Source: Culex pipiens pallens
Lineage: Eukaryota; Arthropoda; Insecta; Diptera; Culicidae
Length of the DNA: 64,000 nucleotides
Reading direction: 5' to 3'
Assembly (NCBI RefSeq): GCF_016801865.2
Contig: NC_068938.1
Span: 83,898,886 to 83,962,885 of the forward strand
Both the position numbers and the translations under genes were made by a program. Positions 1 to 12,199 of this stretch are shown one piece after another. How positions within the stretch are numbered: the first letter of the stretch is position 1; every line of letters begins with the position of its first letter. Below the pieces are notes generated by a model, which was not told where the DNA came from, did no database searches, and saw only the letters and a list, made by a program, of their open reading frames with translations.

Positions 1-1815
1 CTGCTGCGCAAGGTGTTTAACCGTTTTTATTCTCCTAATTAAGATAAAAACGAACAGATTCACGGAAAATACTCCTCAAGAGACCAGCGACTAAGCGCAC
101 GAGAGAGCGTTAAAAAACAAACTGCCCAAGTTGTAATTAAAACAAAACACAAAATCCCTCAAGAAGCAAGAAAACCAACTTTTGAATCACAGTGATTGCA
201 CCACCGACCGTTTCGGATGACCCGATGTCTTCAGGAAGGCGCTACCGAGTGACCCCGCGGTCGATCCGGGTTTGATGGCTTCCCGAGAAGTTGTAACTAA
301 GCCTCGGTTCATCCGGGGTTAAGCCTGAACCAATTAGAACACAATTACGCGAGAGTGACCCAGCATCGATTCCCATGGGGACAGGAACCGGTTTCCAGTG
401 TGGCGACGGCGGTGGCGGTGCCAAAACTGTGCCAAACACCTGAGCCAGCGATTATTTTATGAGCGCCTGTGCGAACTATAAATTGTATTATTTTTCAATT
501 TAATCGTAATTTATAGTTCAATTGAGTACGGTTGATTGAAATTGCGCCTTAATACGACTGGTTCAAGCGCGAAGAGAAGCGACCTCTGCCGGGGGGTCTT
601 GGCGAGAGGTATTCAATTTGCCGTTGCCCGTTGAGGTGGGTGATGATAGGTTCTTGCTATTAGCTACCCTATGCATTACTGGCTAAAGGAAAAATCGGTT
701 GTGCGTTTCCAATCACTTGATAACTGCCTAAACGGCGATACCACCAACGGTGAAGGCGTAGCGTGCGAATAGTGGGAGAGTAGTAGGTTTTACTCTAAAA
801 TGTAATAAGAACAAGATTGAGATTGAATCTCTACAGGTATATGTTTCAGTTAAAGTTTTTTAAAGATCATTTCTAGCAACTTTTGGCCTACAAAAATCTT
901 AAAATATTTAGTTTTGTAATTTTTTTTTACATCGCCAAGTCCGAATGTGCAAAAACCGCCACCGATCGTCAGCACCGAGGTGTCCCACGAACAGGCATTC
1001 TTCGCCACGGGTTGCACCAACGGAGGCTGCTGCGGCAGCCACTCAATTATGATGACCATCATCATCGATTGTCGGTTTGCCCGATCGGGGCGATCAAGAT
1101 GTTGTTACCGTACCTTCACTACCGCGCGCGCGGAGACTTGCACTCGCGGTGGTGCACCGCGGCTAATCATCATCCACACTTTAGTCTTTACAACTCGGTC
1201 TACTGGAGAGGTGCCTGCTGGGAACATAAAACGGTACGGTGCCCGACGTGGCCGAACCGTTGCCGGCTAAACCAATATTAAAATCGTATTAAAAAGGCAT
1301 AGAAAAGCGTTCTTTATCGCCGCCGGACCCTGTAATCTGGCTAGGAGTCGATCGCGCTAAACAGAGATTACACACGGCAGCAGTTACCTGAGGAAGACCC
1401 CGGCCTGAACCTGATACCGATATCACGAAGTAGTCGAGTTAACCCGCGCAAAATTATGATGATACTCTAATGGCCGTTGCCACTTACCGGTGTGGGGCAT
1501 TTCTTCGGGAGGGTACTTGCTGCTGCAGGTCGTCGCTAGTCCGATCCAAAACGGCGACCGTCGGCGTCGTGGGATATCTGAAATCAAAGTGGATCGAATG
1601 AGCACAGGCGTTTGGCTTATCATGGCTGACTGTAGTAAAGAGACCCTTGTTTTAAAGGGGCATGGTAAATTGTTTTAATTTATTCAAATGGCCGTTTGAT
1701 GGGTATCATTAGGCGCGGGCTTCAGCGGACCACCGGTGGTTTGGTTTCGAGCTTCGAGGGTGGCTGTTACGCTACCTGAAGCAGGGATAGACAGCTGTTG
1801 AAAGTGAGGAATCGA
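1..1815 (+). repeat. Direct duplication, copy A (left edge outside window)
   Basis: This stretch matches 15163-15968 plus 17904-18925 almost base for base, with scattered substitutions and short indels. Copy B has a 22-bp extra segment after 15424, and the two differ in a short GC-rich repeat near 400-420. Position 781-784 (tagt) is the empty site of the palindrome that sits in copy B. The match probably continues beyond a hAT insertion, because 4721-4782 resembles 18940-19000 at lower identity. The content is unique-looking, mixed-composition DNA without a supported gene. The open frame at 883-1281 does not survive comparison with copy B. An 11-bp inverted repeat (474-484 with 508-518) could form a hairpin here but is mismatched in copy B. 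Confidence 0.9.
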
Positions 1816-2523
1816 AGGTTTGCAATTTTTGAAGCTTGTACAATGTGGCCTTAAATACCTTAAAATTGATCTTGTTGGTCCTCAAATCTATATTCCCAGA
1901 ATGATTTTCTAGAACATGCCTGCCAAACGTTCGGCCCGCGGGCTGGATCCCGGCCCGTGAAGCCATTTCATTAAAAATATTGAATAAATAATTTCAGTGA
2001 TCGAATTAAAATGAAAAAAATATCGTTGAGATCAAATTTTAATCAGGAATATTAGGTTTAATTTTTGCTTCAGAAATAAAATGTTGCATCTTTCTCCACC
2101 GTGCCTCCAATATTCTTTATGTTTGAATTTAATTCTTATCATTTATACATTAATATTTTTGCAATTCCATCGTGAAACTATTTACTTTTCCAGTCATTCT
2201 TGAGCGACGAAACGGCCTTTTTTCAGCACTGAAATGGGTGCTAAAAAGTTGAACTTTTCAGCACTACTATCGAAAAGCAACATTTTTCGTTTTTGTTATG
2301 TTTTAAGCAGTGAATTTACTTAGCACATGGTTTGACATCAAATTCCATTCAAAAGGTTTTTTTTTTCAAAAATCTACTTTTTGCAACTTGTTGCATAAAC
2401 TACTATTTCAGAATAAATGGGAAAGAATTAGTAAATTGAAGACAAGAAAACAAATATAAAAATATGAAATTTCTGTATGAAAAAACTTGGATTGTTGTCT
2501 AAAAATTTACAGAAAGACACTAA

Positions 2524-2682
2524 GGGAGCGTTATTTTATTACGTAACGCAAAAAATCGGATTTTTAGACGCCCTCCCCCTTCCTCGTAACAAAATTTCCA
2601 TGCAAATTTTAAAAAAATGTATGGAGCGTAACACGGCCTCCGACCCCCCCCCTTCTGCGTTACGTATTAAAAGAACGCTCCC
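2524..2682. mobile_element. PIF/Harbinger-like MITE, 159 bp
   Basis: Terminal inverted repeats of about 25 bp start gggagcgtt and contain ttacgtaacgca on the left and tgcgttacgta on the right. The element is flanked by TAA at 2521-2523 and 2683-2685, the target duplication typical of PIF/Harbinger transposons. It has no coding capacity. The open frame across it (2477-2698) is incidental. It is nested in the hAT element. Confidence 0.75.
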
Positions 2683-2837
2683 TAAATTTAAATTTTAATC
2701 AGTTTTTACTGTTTTTACTCTAGGAACTTGATTAAAATTGAATTTTCAAATAAATGAATGAGCAAGCAATTATGTATTTTTTCAAAACAATTTCAGTGGT
2801 ATAGTTTAGTTGGAATATAAGGTTAAAAACTAACTTA

Positions 2838-4436
2838 ATCCACCTATGTGGTTGGAGCCTTCCTCACTCATTACCAACAATGGCTGATATGATGGGGTTG
2901 TACACAAATTTCATCTATTTTTTAGATCCGGAATAAAAAAAAAGTACATAAATATAACTTAAGAGGCCATATCTCGAGAACGGGTTGCCAGATCTTCAAT
3001 GTGTTTGGACCCGTTGGAAAGGTTTTTTGATAACCTAACCAACGATGGGTCGGATGGTGGATCCGGACATAGTTTACATACATTTAAGTGAGATCCGGCT
3101 TCCAAAAAGTACATAAATATCACTTAAGTGGCCATATCTCGAGACAGGGTTGCCAGATCTTCAATGTTTTGGACTCGTTGGAAAGGTCTTTTGATAACCT
3201 AACCAATGAAAGGTCGGATGGTAGATCCGGACATAGTTTACATACAGTTAAGTGAGATCCGGCTTCCAAAAAGTACATCAATATCACTTAAGTGGCCATA
3301 TCTCGAGACAGGGTTGCCAGATCTTCAATGTTTTGGACTCGTTGGAAAGGTCTTTTGATAACCTAACCAATGATAGGTCGGATGGTAGATCCGGACATAG
3401 TTTACATACAGTTAAGTGAGATCCGGCTTCCAAAAAGTACATCAATATCACTTAAGTGGCCATATCTCGAGACAGGGTTGCCAGATCTTCAATGTTTTGG
3501 ACTCGTTAGAAAGGTTTTTTGATAACCTAACCAACGATGGGTCGGATGGTGGATCCGGACATAGTTTACATACATTTAAGTGAGATCCGGCTTTCAAAAA
3601 GTACATCAATATCACTTAAGTGGCCATATCTCGAGACAGGGTTGCCAGATCTTCAATGTTTTGGATTCGTTGGAAAGGTCTTTTGATAACCTAACCAACG
3701 ATGGGTCGGATGGTGGATCCGGACATAGTTTACATACATTTAAGTGAGATCCGGCTTTCAAAAAGTACATCAATATCACTTAAGTGGCCATATCTCGAGA
3801 CAGGGTTGCCAGATCTTCAATGTTTTGGATTCGTTGGAAAGGTCTTTTGATAACCTATCCAACGATGGGTCGGATGGTGGATCCGGACATAGTTTACATA
3901 CATTTAAGTGAGATCCGGCTTTCAAAAAGTACATCAATATCACTTAAGTGGCCATATCTCGAGACAGGGTTGCCAGATCTTCAATGTTTTGGATTCGTTG
4001 GAAAGGTCTTTTGATAACCTATCCAACGATGGGTCGGATGGTGGACCCGGACATAGTTTACATACATTTAAGCGAGATCCGGATATAAGTGAAAACACAT
4101 TTTTATACATAACTTTTGAACTACTTATCGAAACTTCAATCTGTATAAAACTCGATCTATGGGACCCTAAACCAAGTCGAATGCAACAGATTCGGGTCAA
4201 ATCGGTTCAGCCAGTGCCGAGAAACATGAGCTAGTTTGTTGGTCACATACATACATACACACACACATACACACACACACATACATACACACATACACAC
4301 ACACATACACACAGACATTTGTTCAGTTTTCGATTCTGAGTCGATATGTATACATGAAGGTGGGTCTACGACGTTTTTATACAAAGTTCATTTTTAGAGC
4401 AGGATTATAGCCTTACCTCAGTGAGGGAGGCAAAAA
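2838..4436 (+). repeat. Dispersed element carrying a 164-bp tandem array
   Basis: The element starts near ttaatccacctatgtggttgg and ends with ccttacctcagtgagggagg. Related copies lie at 11655-12195, 31759-32838 (reverse), 45355-46510 (diverged) and 50805-51028 (truncated). Between about 2956 and 4070 it holds nearly seven tandem monomers. The dyad cacttaagtg recurs at 3121, 3285, 3449, 3613, 3777 and 3941, exactly 164 bp apart each time. Each monomer also has a gttgccagatcttcaatg block and a gatccggacatag block. After the array comes a unique 3' part, a CA/TA-rich microsatellite (about 4243-4313) and a conserved tail with attctgagtcgatatgtat. No protein is encoded. Confidence 0.88.
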
Positions 4437-4782
4437 GCAAATTGATCATACTTAAAATGAAGATTTCTGCAAATATTTTTTGAACATTACAAAAAATCAC
4501 AAATTGAGCCAAGAAATCAGGGAGAAACACTATATTTTTATAAACTTCGAAATTCAAAGAATAACGAATTGAAAACTGTATTTCTCTACAGTGTTCCATT
4601 TTTTTATTTTTAAAAATAACTTTAAACAAGTTTATGAGAAAAAAATGTTTGTTTTTGCTGTTTGCACAGCTTCAGAAAATTCAAATCTGGCAGGCAGGGC
4701 CAAAAGGTTGGACACCTCTGTTTTAGAAATTAGAAAAATTTCGGAGCAAATGTTCTGGAACGTCTAAGGCTTTAGAAACCCC

Positions 4783-4882
4783 NNNNNNNNNNNNNNNNNN
4801 NNNNNNNNNNNNNNNNNNNNNNNNNNNNNNNNNNNNNNNNNNNNNNNNNNNNNNNNNNNNNNNNNNNNNNNNNNNNNNNNNN
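4783..4882. other. Assembly gap, 100 N
   Basis: Exactly 100 N, a common placeholder for a gap of unknown length between contigs. It lies just where the duplicated copy A stops. Confidence 0.99.
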
Positions 4883-7200
4883 AGCTTTTCTGTCAAGACC
4901 CCAACTGCAGACTATGCCTCTACGCATTGTTGTCAAATTTAAATTCTATTGTTATCATTAGTGGAAAATGTTAATCAAAACAAAAAAAAACATTGAAAAA
5001 ATACCTGCAAAACATAAAAAAACAGATATATAATACGCCAAATTTGAACATATACAAACAAACAAAAACAAAATAAATACTGATTAAAAACACTAAAAAC
5101 GAAACTTGCTCAAAATTACCTCCGGAACAAGGGAAAAAAAATAAACCAATCGAATATAAACTGGGCCAAAAATGTGTACACCCACCCCCCCCCCCCCCCC
5201 CCCCCCCCCTTCAAAATCGGTTCGGGAGCAAACAAATTTTTTTTTTCAAAAAACTTCAAAATTTCAAAGGCAATAGAATTTTAACCAACTGAAAACAATT
5301 AGAAATGCGTTTTCCTGCATGAAAAATCATATTTAGCATGTCTGGGATTGATCAAAAATATTTCCATTTTTTGTGAAAATTTAATGTACAGCACCGCAAA
5401 AAGTTTTATTTTCGGCGAAAAAACAATGTCTTTAATACTTTTATATTTTGAACACTAATGATTGTGAAACAACTGGGCAGGTGTAAAAACACTTTAAAAC
5501 ACTTTTTTTCATTTAAATGTTGAGACCATGGCTTGTAATTCAAATTTTTATATTTTTTTTTTTGAAAAAACGAAAAAAAAGAATATATCTATATTTAAAT
5601 TTGACCACCTGCCTCTGACCAACTGTCCAAATCAATATCCCTTCCCCGTACATTTTTATTCCAGGGTGGCTTCCTTTCTGTCATCCGCTTTTCAGCATTT
5701 TCCCCCTCTCGGAAGCCTTTCAGCGCGCATGTCGACGACAAGGACGCTGTAATTAGAACACGAGAAGAATCTCGCCCGCCAATGTGCGCCTCCGGGGCCA
5801 TTCCGTCGTCGTCATCGTCGGCCAGCGAAATTGCGGTTGAAGCGCATGTTTGCTCAACTTTTACCACTCCCCTGTGGTCTGGTTCCTCGGCAAGATTCAC
5901 CAACATCCAGCTGCTGACATAATGGCTTTTCAAATTATCACACGCCCAACGAACGCACTCATTGCTGCGCAAACTCACATTGAACATCGCACTCTTCAAT
6001 GAAGATTCTGCCTCAAAACGCTGCTGTCTTGCAGAAAGGAAAAAACCGTCGGAGTCTCAAAACGGAACGGAGGAAAATTCTGAGACACACTCCAGTGCGC
6101 GGCGCAGGGGAAAGTCTTGGCAGGACGTTTCCCGGGCCTTCGTGGGGGCCACAATTTGTTGGCACGTGACTATGTAATAAGAGATAATTATAGACCCGTG
6201 GGGAAGATAATTATCGTCTTTACCGAGCCGCCGCCCCGTTTGCTACTTATTACAGAGTTATCTTAACGCACGCATCGCTCATGTAAGTCTCGTAAAGTTG
6301 CCACTGATAATTTAATCAGCACTTGGCCTGATGGGCCCCAAATTAATCATGTACACACGCCATCGCTTTGCTGGCCAGGTGGTTTGCAAAAAAGCATTCT
6401 TGATATTAAGGCTGAATAAATTAAGCAATAAAAATCAATTGCAAAATATTTGAGCAAACTTTAACGTTTGAAACACAAAAGTTCATTTTAAAATTTAAAG
6501 ATTCTGTACAAAGAATTCACTCTTTTTCGCGCAGGTTCAACAAAAAGTTTAACTGGCGTAAATTTTTCACGTCTGCTTTTGCTTTCTTCACCTTTTTGCT
6601 GACGCGTCTCAACCCGAGTCCATAACTCTCCGCGAAAATCACCGAATCTAAAGTACTTGGTGAAATCTGGGCAAACTTTTTGCTCCCGTTCCCAAACAGT
6701 TCCAAATGTGTGCCCGCGGTAACGGTTCTGCGATTATTATTCAATTAGGACGATTTGGTCCTCGACGTTCTTTTTTTGTTGCATCCGAGTTGGGAAGCAT
6801 TTTTCGGCATGGTTAAGCGAAGAACGGCAACCTTTGGAGAAGGTATCACACGCGATGCGGACGAGATAAGCCCGCAATGTGTTGTGTGTTTGGTTGGTCG
6901 GTAAAGTGTTGCAATTTCTTGGATCCGTTTTTGTTTGTCGAACGAGCAAAAGTTTTCTCCTTGGATGAGGAAAAACGGAGTCTTTATTGCGGATGAATTC
7001 AAAGGTGCGTTTGATGGCATCGTGGAAGGAAAGTTTTGCAAATAAAAGGATTTACATTGTTGAATTAAAGCATAACACTCAAATATGGTGAAGAGTTGCT
7101 TTTAAAAATTGTTTTCTTACTTGACATTTGAAACAAAATTTTTGAAAAAAATATGTCTGGGTACGATAACTTCTTGGTTTCCTATTGATCAGGTCAAGGA
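4883..7200. other. Gene-free stretch with one GC-richer island
   Basis: 4883-5640 is AT-rich and contains a 25-base C run (5185-5209) and a dispersed repeat (about 5340-5570) whose relatives lie at 43400-43740 and, more weakly, at 9340-9430. The shared landmarks are caactggacaggtgta and catggcttgtaat. 5640-6380 is GC-richer and unique-looking. It holds two copies of agataattat (6182-6191, 6205-6214) and an inverted GATA-type site shortly after, as in a regulatory element. 6380-7060 is unique and moderately AT-rich. The minus frame at 5595-5999 begins with TTG and shows no recognisable domain, so I do not call a gene. Confidence 0.6.
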
Positions 7201-7224
7201 ATATTTGAGAGTTTCTGTCTACGT

Positions 7225-7600
7225 CACAGAACTCGACATTTTTGAATTTGATGTCAGTAAACGTCTCAGTTAAGGAGAATGTTGTTGTTAATTTTATTAG
7301 GGGAACTTTAACCCTATGGATCATTCGCTCTCGGTTAAGGAGAATATAAAACTATGAATTCTAATAAATCATTCTGAGAAACGAAGCGTCATTGAATTTC
7401 TCTTCTAATGATTGTAACCATGGATGCGCCTGGCTTTTCAACACGAAATCAAATCTATTGTAAGCGAAATTTACAACATTTTTCTTTCGCTAAAATTAAA
7501 TTTTGTCGATTAGAGCGTGTTCAGAGAGCTCAAATCTAACATACCTTGACGAAACTGAAGCGTTTACTAACATCAAGTACAAAATCGTCGAGTTGTGTCA
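7225..7600. repeat. Relict palindromic repeat, family P
   Basis: A left arm with gatgtcagtaaacgtctcag and a right arm with gaaactgaagcgtttacta face each other. The same opposed arms occur at 25641-25940 and 31211-31449, so this is a dispersed foldback family. The arms here are well diverged. Confidence 0.55.
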
Positions 7601-7783
7601 TTAAACTAAATATAAACATTTTTAGAGTTTTATTTGAAAAGGTCCATACGACCATATGAAACACAATAGCTTTTAGGGCTTTTCTAAAAAATAGTCTGGA
7701 TTTTTTATTTTAAGGACCGCTTAACTCAAGAGTCATTCGAGTCCGATGTCTGTCTGGATTTATAACTATTTGTAGTGAATATG

Positions 7784-8135
7784 CATGGTTGCCAGATAAA
7801 TCTGGGAATGCCAGATTTATTATTATCCCAGCCAGATTTTGACCGATTTTGTTTTTTTTTATTTTCTACAAGTTTTAAAAAAACTTTTTGATTGAAATGA
7901 AAGATTGTAATCAGAAACAGAAGATTTTTTAAATATTAATTTTATTAAAAATGAAAATTCAAACATTTTGAGGCCGAAATTCATTGAAACATCTGAATTC
8001 TACAAACTTTTGAACAAATTCATATCCTCCCTCCATTTCCCTGATAATAATTGTAAGATTTTCATTTGCCTGATTTTTCCAGATTTTTTCGCGTTTTTTG
8101 GTCAGATTTTTTTTAATTTTGACCAGGCAACCCTG
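7784..8135. mobile_element. hAT-type MITE, 352 bp
   Basis: Inverted ends read catggttgccagat on the left and, on the minus strand, cagggttgcctggtc at the right. The element is flanked by a perfect 8-bp duplication tgaatatg (7776-7783 and 8136-8143). The inside is AT-rich and non-coding. End sequence and duplication length together place it with hAT non-autonomous elements. Confidence 0.82.
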
Positions 8136-8263
8136 TGAATATGATTAATTTAGTATATGCGGAAAAAATACATTAGCATACATTAAAATGCTAGTATAGG
8201 CCGTTGCAAATATTTTTATAGATCATATAACATTATAAATTTCTATGAAACTCCAATGTCCAC

Positions 8264-8640
8264 AAGCTGAATATTGGGCTATTTTAGGACTCTGGGCCAG
8301 TTATGAACAATATTGGTCAACATTTACCCATTGATACTGAAGTGAAGTTTGCAGGGGAAAAATCGAAAAATTGTATGGAAAACTCAATTTTCTTACAGTT
8401 TGGTCTGAAATTTAATGCTCTACAACATTGTAAAACCTACCAAAGCTGTAAAACTCGACCCTGAAAAATTATCAGTGATTTAAAAAAGTAATTTTTGTAT
8501 GAAAAACTTTTTTTTCACTAACTTTAGGCTCAACCAATCTCGCTCAAAATTTGCTCAGAGGCTTAAAATAACCCAAAAAACCGTTATCCGCTTGTGGAGC
8601 AGGGGGTCATTTTTTCAGGGCACCCTATTATACACCCAAA
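8264..8640. mobile_element. Truncated copy of the hAT MITE found at 29521
   Basis: It starts at tccacaagctgaatatt, matching the minus strand of 29521-29862, and ends in cagggcaccctatta, the terminal repeat of that family. About 30 bases of the left end are missing. An inserted stretch (about 8365-8480) is not in the other copy. Confidence 0.6.
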
Positions 8641-8795
8641 ACTTGGCAGCACTCGTCGAGAGAATGATGGCCTCGAGCCGAGGGAATAGTGGTACCATTT
8701 ACGGACACATAGAACACAGCTTGAGCTTGCCGGGAGAACTATTCCCTCGAGTTCATTTCCTCAAAAAAGCCCATCCGTCAAAACAAAAAACTGTC

Positions 8796-8872
8796 ACCTT
8801 CGGGAATCGAATCACACGAGGTATCTTTGACAAACTAACTCGTTGACTTAACAGCCTCGGCCACCTCAGCTT
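8796..8872 (-). repeat. tRNA-like sequence (Leu/Ser type), probable SINE head
   Basis: On the minus strand gtggccgaggctgttaag looks like the A box of a Leu or Ser tRNA and gattcgattccc like the B box, at suitable spacing. The stems do not pair well enough for a working tRNA. It is most likely the promoter head of an old tRNA-derived SINE running towards lower coordinates. Confidence 0.4.
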
Positions 8873-8999
8873 GAGGACTCAAGTTTTGTAAGAATTCAAT
8901 GCATGTCACTTATTGCAGATTCACTGTTTCATTTAACGAATTAGCATTATTCTTTCAATTGTTCCACTGAGCTATCAATAAATTTTGAGGGAACGAATC

Positions 9000-11460
9000 T
9001 CTCGACTCTGAATTGTGGGTGTAGGGATTTGGACTAGAATTTTGTCAAATTTTTTTTTTCTTCAAATACGGTATTTAGAATGAAGACATTTGGTTTTTAT
9101 ATTCGTATATTTAAATATTTGAAATCTAAATTGATTTGAATACACGAGAATCGATAATACATTTTCAAAACTCGGTCGAACCATTTTCGAGAAAATTGAT
9201 AGTAAATTTTACATATTTCTACTTCCATTCACACACTGACTAAAATTTGATTGGTTTTTGATTCTTAGTCGATAAGTATATGTGAGGTGTGGTCTAGGAT
9301 GCTTATTTAGGAAGTTTTTTTTTTAATATTATGAACGTTATTGTTAATATTTTCCACAGTTTTTTAAATTTAAAACACAAATTTCCTTCAAATGTTGAAG
9401 CCATGACTTGCAATATCAATTTTACGATTTTTTTTATGTGCATAGGCCTAAAAATAACGCATATTGCACTTATTTAAAACATTTTAAGCGTGCAATGTGA
9501 CATGATTGGCATGCCAGAAAATTTCACCACCTCAACCATCACTAAGATTATGAGATATATTGAAAATAATTTAAAGATTTTGATACGATTAGATATGCTC
9601 GATGAAACCGTCTTCTATCTTTCATGATCTGCTACACCAATCTTATTTGTTGTTGCACCAACACTTTCAGGACCACCCTATCCTCCTTCATCCCATCACA
9701 CAAAACAGTATCATCACCTAACTGACTGGTTTCCTCGTCACCCTCTCCAACAGCCCGGCCAGTAGCAACATCAGTAGCGATGAGCACGATTCTCAATCCA
9801 CCTTCTTTATGCTCTCCGAACTCGTCACCTTTTTGCTAGACCTGAACGTCTGCTGTTCGCTGGCTCGTTCAAGCCCCTCCAGGCCTGCCAATCGATAGTG
9901 CTACTGATACTCCTCCGGATCGCTCGGTTGTACGCGTAAACGAAACGAAAATATAAATAAAAATTATATTTACAGATTAGCTAATTTTTTTCTCCCATCG
10001 ACTTTCCTCAGGTGCCTCCGCATCGCCCTCTCTGCAACCCCGGTACAAGTTGTAATAATTTCAAGAATTTTATGCGCGCCAGCGAGCAAAAAAACCAAAT
10101 CAAAATGTTTGGATGGTCTGGCCAGGTCCGGTGTGTTGTGATCTGCTGGGGCGACGACGACGTCGCTGAAGCCGCCGTGCGAAGGTGATGAGAAATCACT
10201 TTAAATTGGACGGTTTTTCCGAGCTGCGTGCGTGGACATTTCAACGGCGGATTGCGCCAGCCAGCCATCGGTCAGTCAGTGATAAAATGCGCGTGGAAGC
10301 GAAAAACTATAAACGGAACATTATTCATTCCTGCACCCGATATAAATCTTGGGACCGCGACTCGGTCGTCGGCGGAGAGTTTGGTTTTTGCGGGGTCCGC
10401 GCCCTGTAGCAGATCGGTTCCGTTGGCCACTGCCGCCGGTTGTCAGCAATGTAGTTTGCGAGCAGTGCCGGGTTAGGTCTTTGGGAGATTTGCAGTAATA
10501 GTTCACTGAAAGTACGCAAATTTATATTATTTTTTTTTCTAAACACAATAATTGCATTAAAAAAAAGAAAACTGCAACAAATTTTGAATTTTATTTTAAA
10601 AATAAAAAAATATATATGATTCGATTTCCCATAGAATTTCCCAACAGTTTTTCCACCCTGAACAATTAATTGACTCTGCTAGGGCTCGCGGACTCGGCTG
10701 CGGCAGCACGGATTTATGCAATGCCACCACGTTCACGACAACCATCAGTATCGTCCTCTCAATGTCCTCCCAGTAAACCCTCCCCGGGGCCACGGACGAT
10801 GGGTGAGAAAATGACGAATGTAGACTGGGGTGCACAAACGGCCATCAAACACAGCCAGGGCAATCCGAATCGGTCATCGTCGTGCGTGGAATGATGGTAT
10901 GTTTCAACAACTCGAAGGAATTCGCCTTCACGGATTTTTCTTGTCAGGCTGCACCACTGTGTGCTTTGACTTGGTTGCTGACTTGGCTGGACGGGGCTAT
11001 GGCGCAATTAGAGGCAAAAAATGCCAATCAAATGATATGGTGCTGGTGTGGTTTTGTCAGTTTATGTCCAGCAGCATGATTGAAGTCTGGAATTAATTCA
11101 TCGTGAGCTTTTTCTTGCCCTCTTTTCCCCCTTCCCCGTTGTTGAACTAGGTCTGTTTCGTGAAATTATCATCACACCACAGTACAAAGTCAGGAGGAGA
11201 TGCTTGCCTTAATCATCCCTGCAGCCCAATCATCCGAGCCCGGGGAACCGTTTCGAGCGAAGGTGTAAAGATTCAATCTTACCCTTGAAAAAACAACAAA
11301 AAAGACTCCAAATTAAAAGATCGCTCGGTCGGTCTCAGGTAATTCGAAACCTCCGAAACGTAAGCGTAGCGTAATTGGCTCTAAATCTCTATCTGAACGT
11401 GGGGATTCACAGTTGGGGAGGAACCTGCAGTGTGTGTAGTGCGCGGGAGGGTAGTAAAAC
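9000..11460. other. Gene-free stretch: AT-rich relics, then a GC-richer unique island
   Basis: 9000-9640 is AT-rich. 9240-9310 carries a diverged copy of the conserved tail of the 164-bp family (ttcttagtcgataagtatat), and 9340-9430 a weak match to the 5340-5570 repeat. 9650-11460 is unique, with mixed composition and many CG dinucleotides. 10264-10290 has tandem tcagt motifs, the arthropod initiator core, and 10341-10347 reads tataaat. The spacing of these does not make a convincing promoter. Open frames here are short, overlap on both strands and show no recognisable domain. The island may be regulatory DNA or non-coding exon, which I cannot tell apart. Confidence 0.5.
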
Positions 11461-11654
11461 TTTTTAAATTATTCATTAAAAATTAACTGGGAAACCATGC
11501 CATATGTGGTGGTAGCACCCTCAAGAACCAAATACAATTCTAACAAGGTCCACCACGGTGGTACTACTTTGTTTCTATCTTCAAGGAAAATATTTCAATT
11601 CATGCTGAAGGTATTCAATCATTTCAAACTGTTAATAATACATTTGCCTTCCTC

Positions 11655-12195
11655 ATTACATTCCAAAAATTAATCACAGAACTGGTTCCGCAGGGTTTCC
11701 TTTTTTTCATAGATAAGTGGGACAAAAATTACATAAATATTACTTAAGTGGCCATAACTTAAGACAGGGATGCCAGATCTTCGTTTGGAAGGTGTATGTG
11801 TATGAATATGGTGTTTGAGTCGATTTCTGACCACTTACATCCTGTGGCCAGGGAATAACCAGGAAGGTTAAAGCTGCGTGAAATAAATGAATAAACAACC
11901 ACATGTAACATCCGGACATATGAAAAGTAAAACTTTTGAACTACTTATCGAAACTTCAATATGTATAAAACTCAATCTATGGGACCATAAACCGAGTCTA
12001 ATGCAATCGGTTTGAGATAAATCGATTCAGCCAGTACCGAGAAACTTGAGCTAGTCTGTTGGTCACATACATACATACACACACATATACACACATACAT
12101 TTGTTCAGTTTTCGATACTGAGTCGAGGTGGGTCTGCGAAGTTGTAATACAAAGTTCATTTTTCGAGCAGGATTATAGTCTTACCGCAGTAAGAG
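11655..12195 (+). repeat. Decayed 164-bp-family element
   Basis: It retains one partial monomer (ttacttaagtggccataac near 11743), the single-copy 3' part (ttttgaactacttatcgaaa), a short CA/TA microsatellite near 12065-12098 and the tail gcaggattatagtcttacc. The ends and most of the array are lost. Confidence 0.7.
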
Positions 12196-12199
12196 TAAG

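Larger units (their letters stand above)
1915..4720. mobile_element. Non-autonomous hAT-like element with nested insertions
   Basis: The ends begin with CA and are imperfect inverted repeats: the left end has catgcctgccaaacgttcgg and the right end, read on the minus strand, has cagaggtgtccaacctttt. Both run on into ggccc. The flanks are ttctagaa (1907-1914) and ttttagaa (4721-4728), a 7/8 match to an 8-bp target duplication, which is the hAT hallmark. The outer sequence holds no transposase frame. Inside are a Harbinger-like MITE (2524-2682) and a 164-bp-array element (2838-4436). The insertion is absent from copy B, so it is younger than the duplication or polymorphic between haplotypes. Confidence 0.6.

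Noticed and set aside
883..1281. Open frames of 107-132 codons in the duplicated segment, also present at 18068-18400
   Set aside because: They start at GTG or other non-ATG codons, several overlap in different frames, and the two copies differ by a frame-shifting indel near 1207/18327 and by amino-acid-changing substitutions. No domain is recognisable.
2956..4070. CRISPR-like array of regular repeats
   Set aside because: The 164-bp units are contiguous tandem copies without unique spacers, in an insect genome.
5595..5999. Minus frame of 134 codons
   Set aside because: It begins at TTG, and the Asp run comes from a gtc/atc trinucleotide stretch. No homologous domain recognised.
10264..10375. 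Promoter with tandem tcagt initiators and tataaat
   Set aside because: The TATA-like word lies downstream of the initiators and nothing suitable follows it at about 30 bp.
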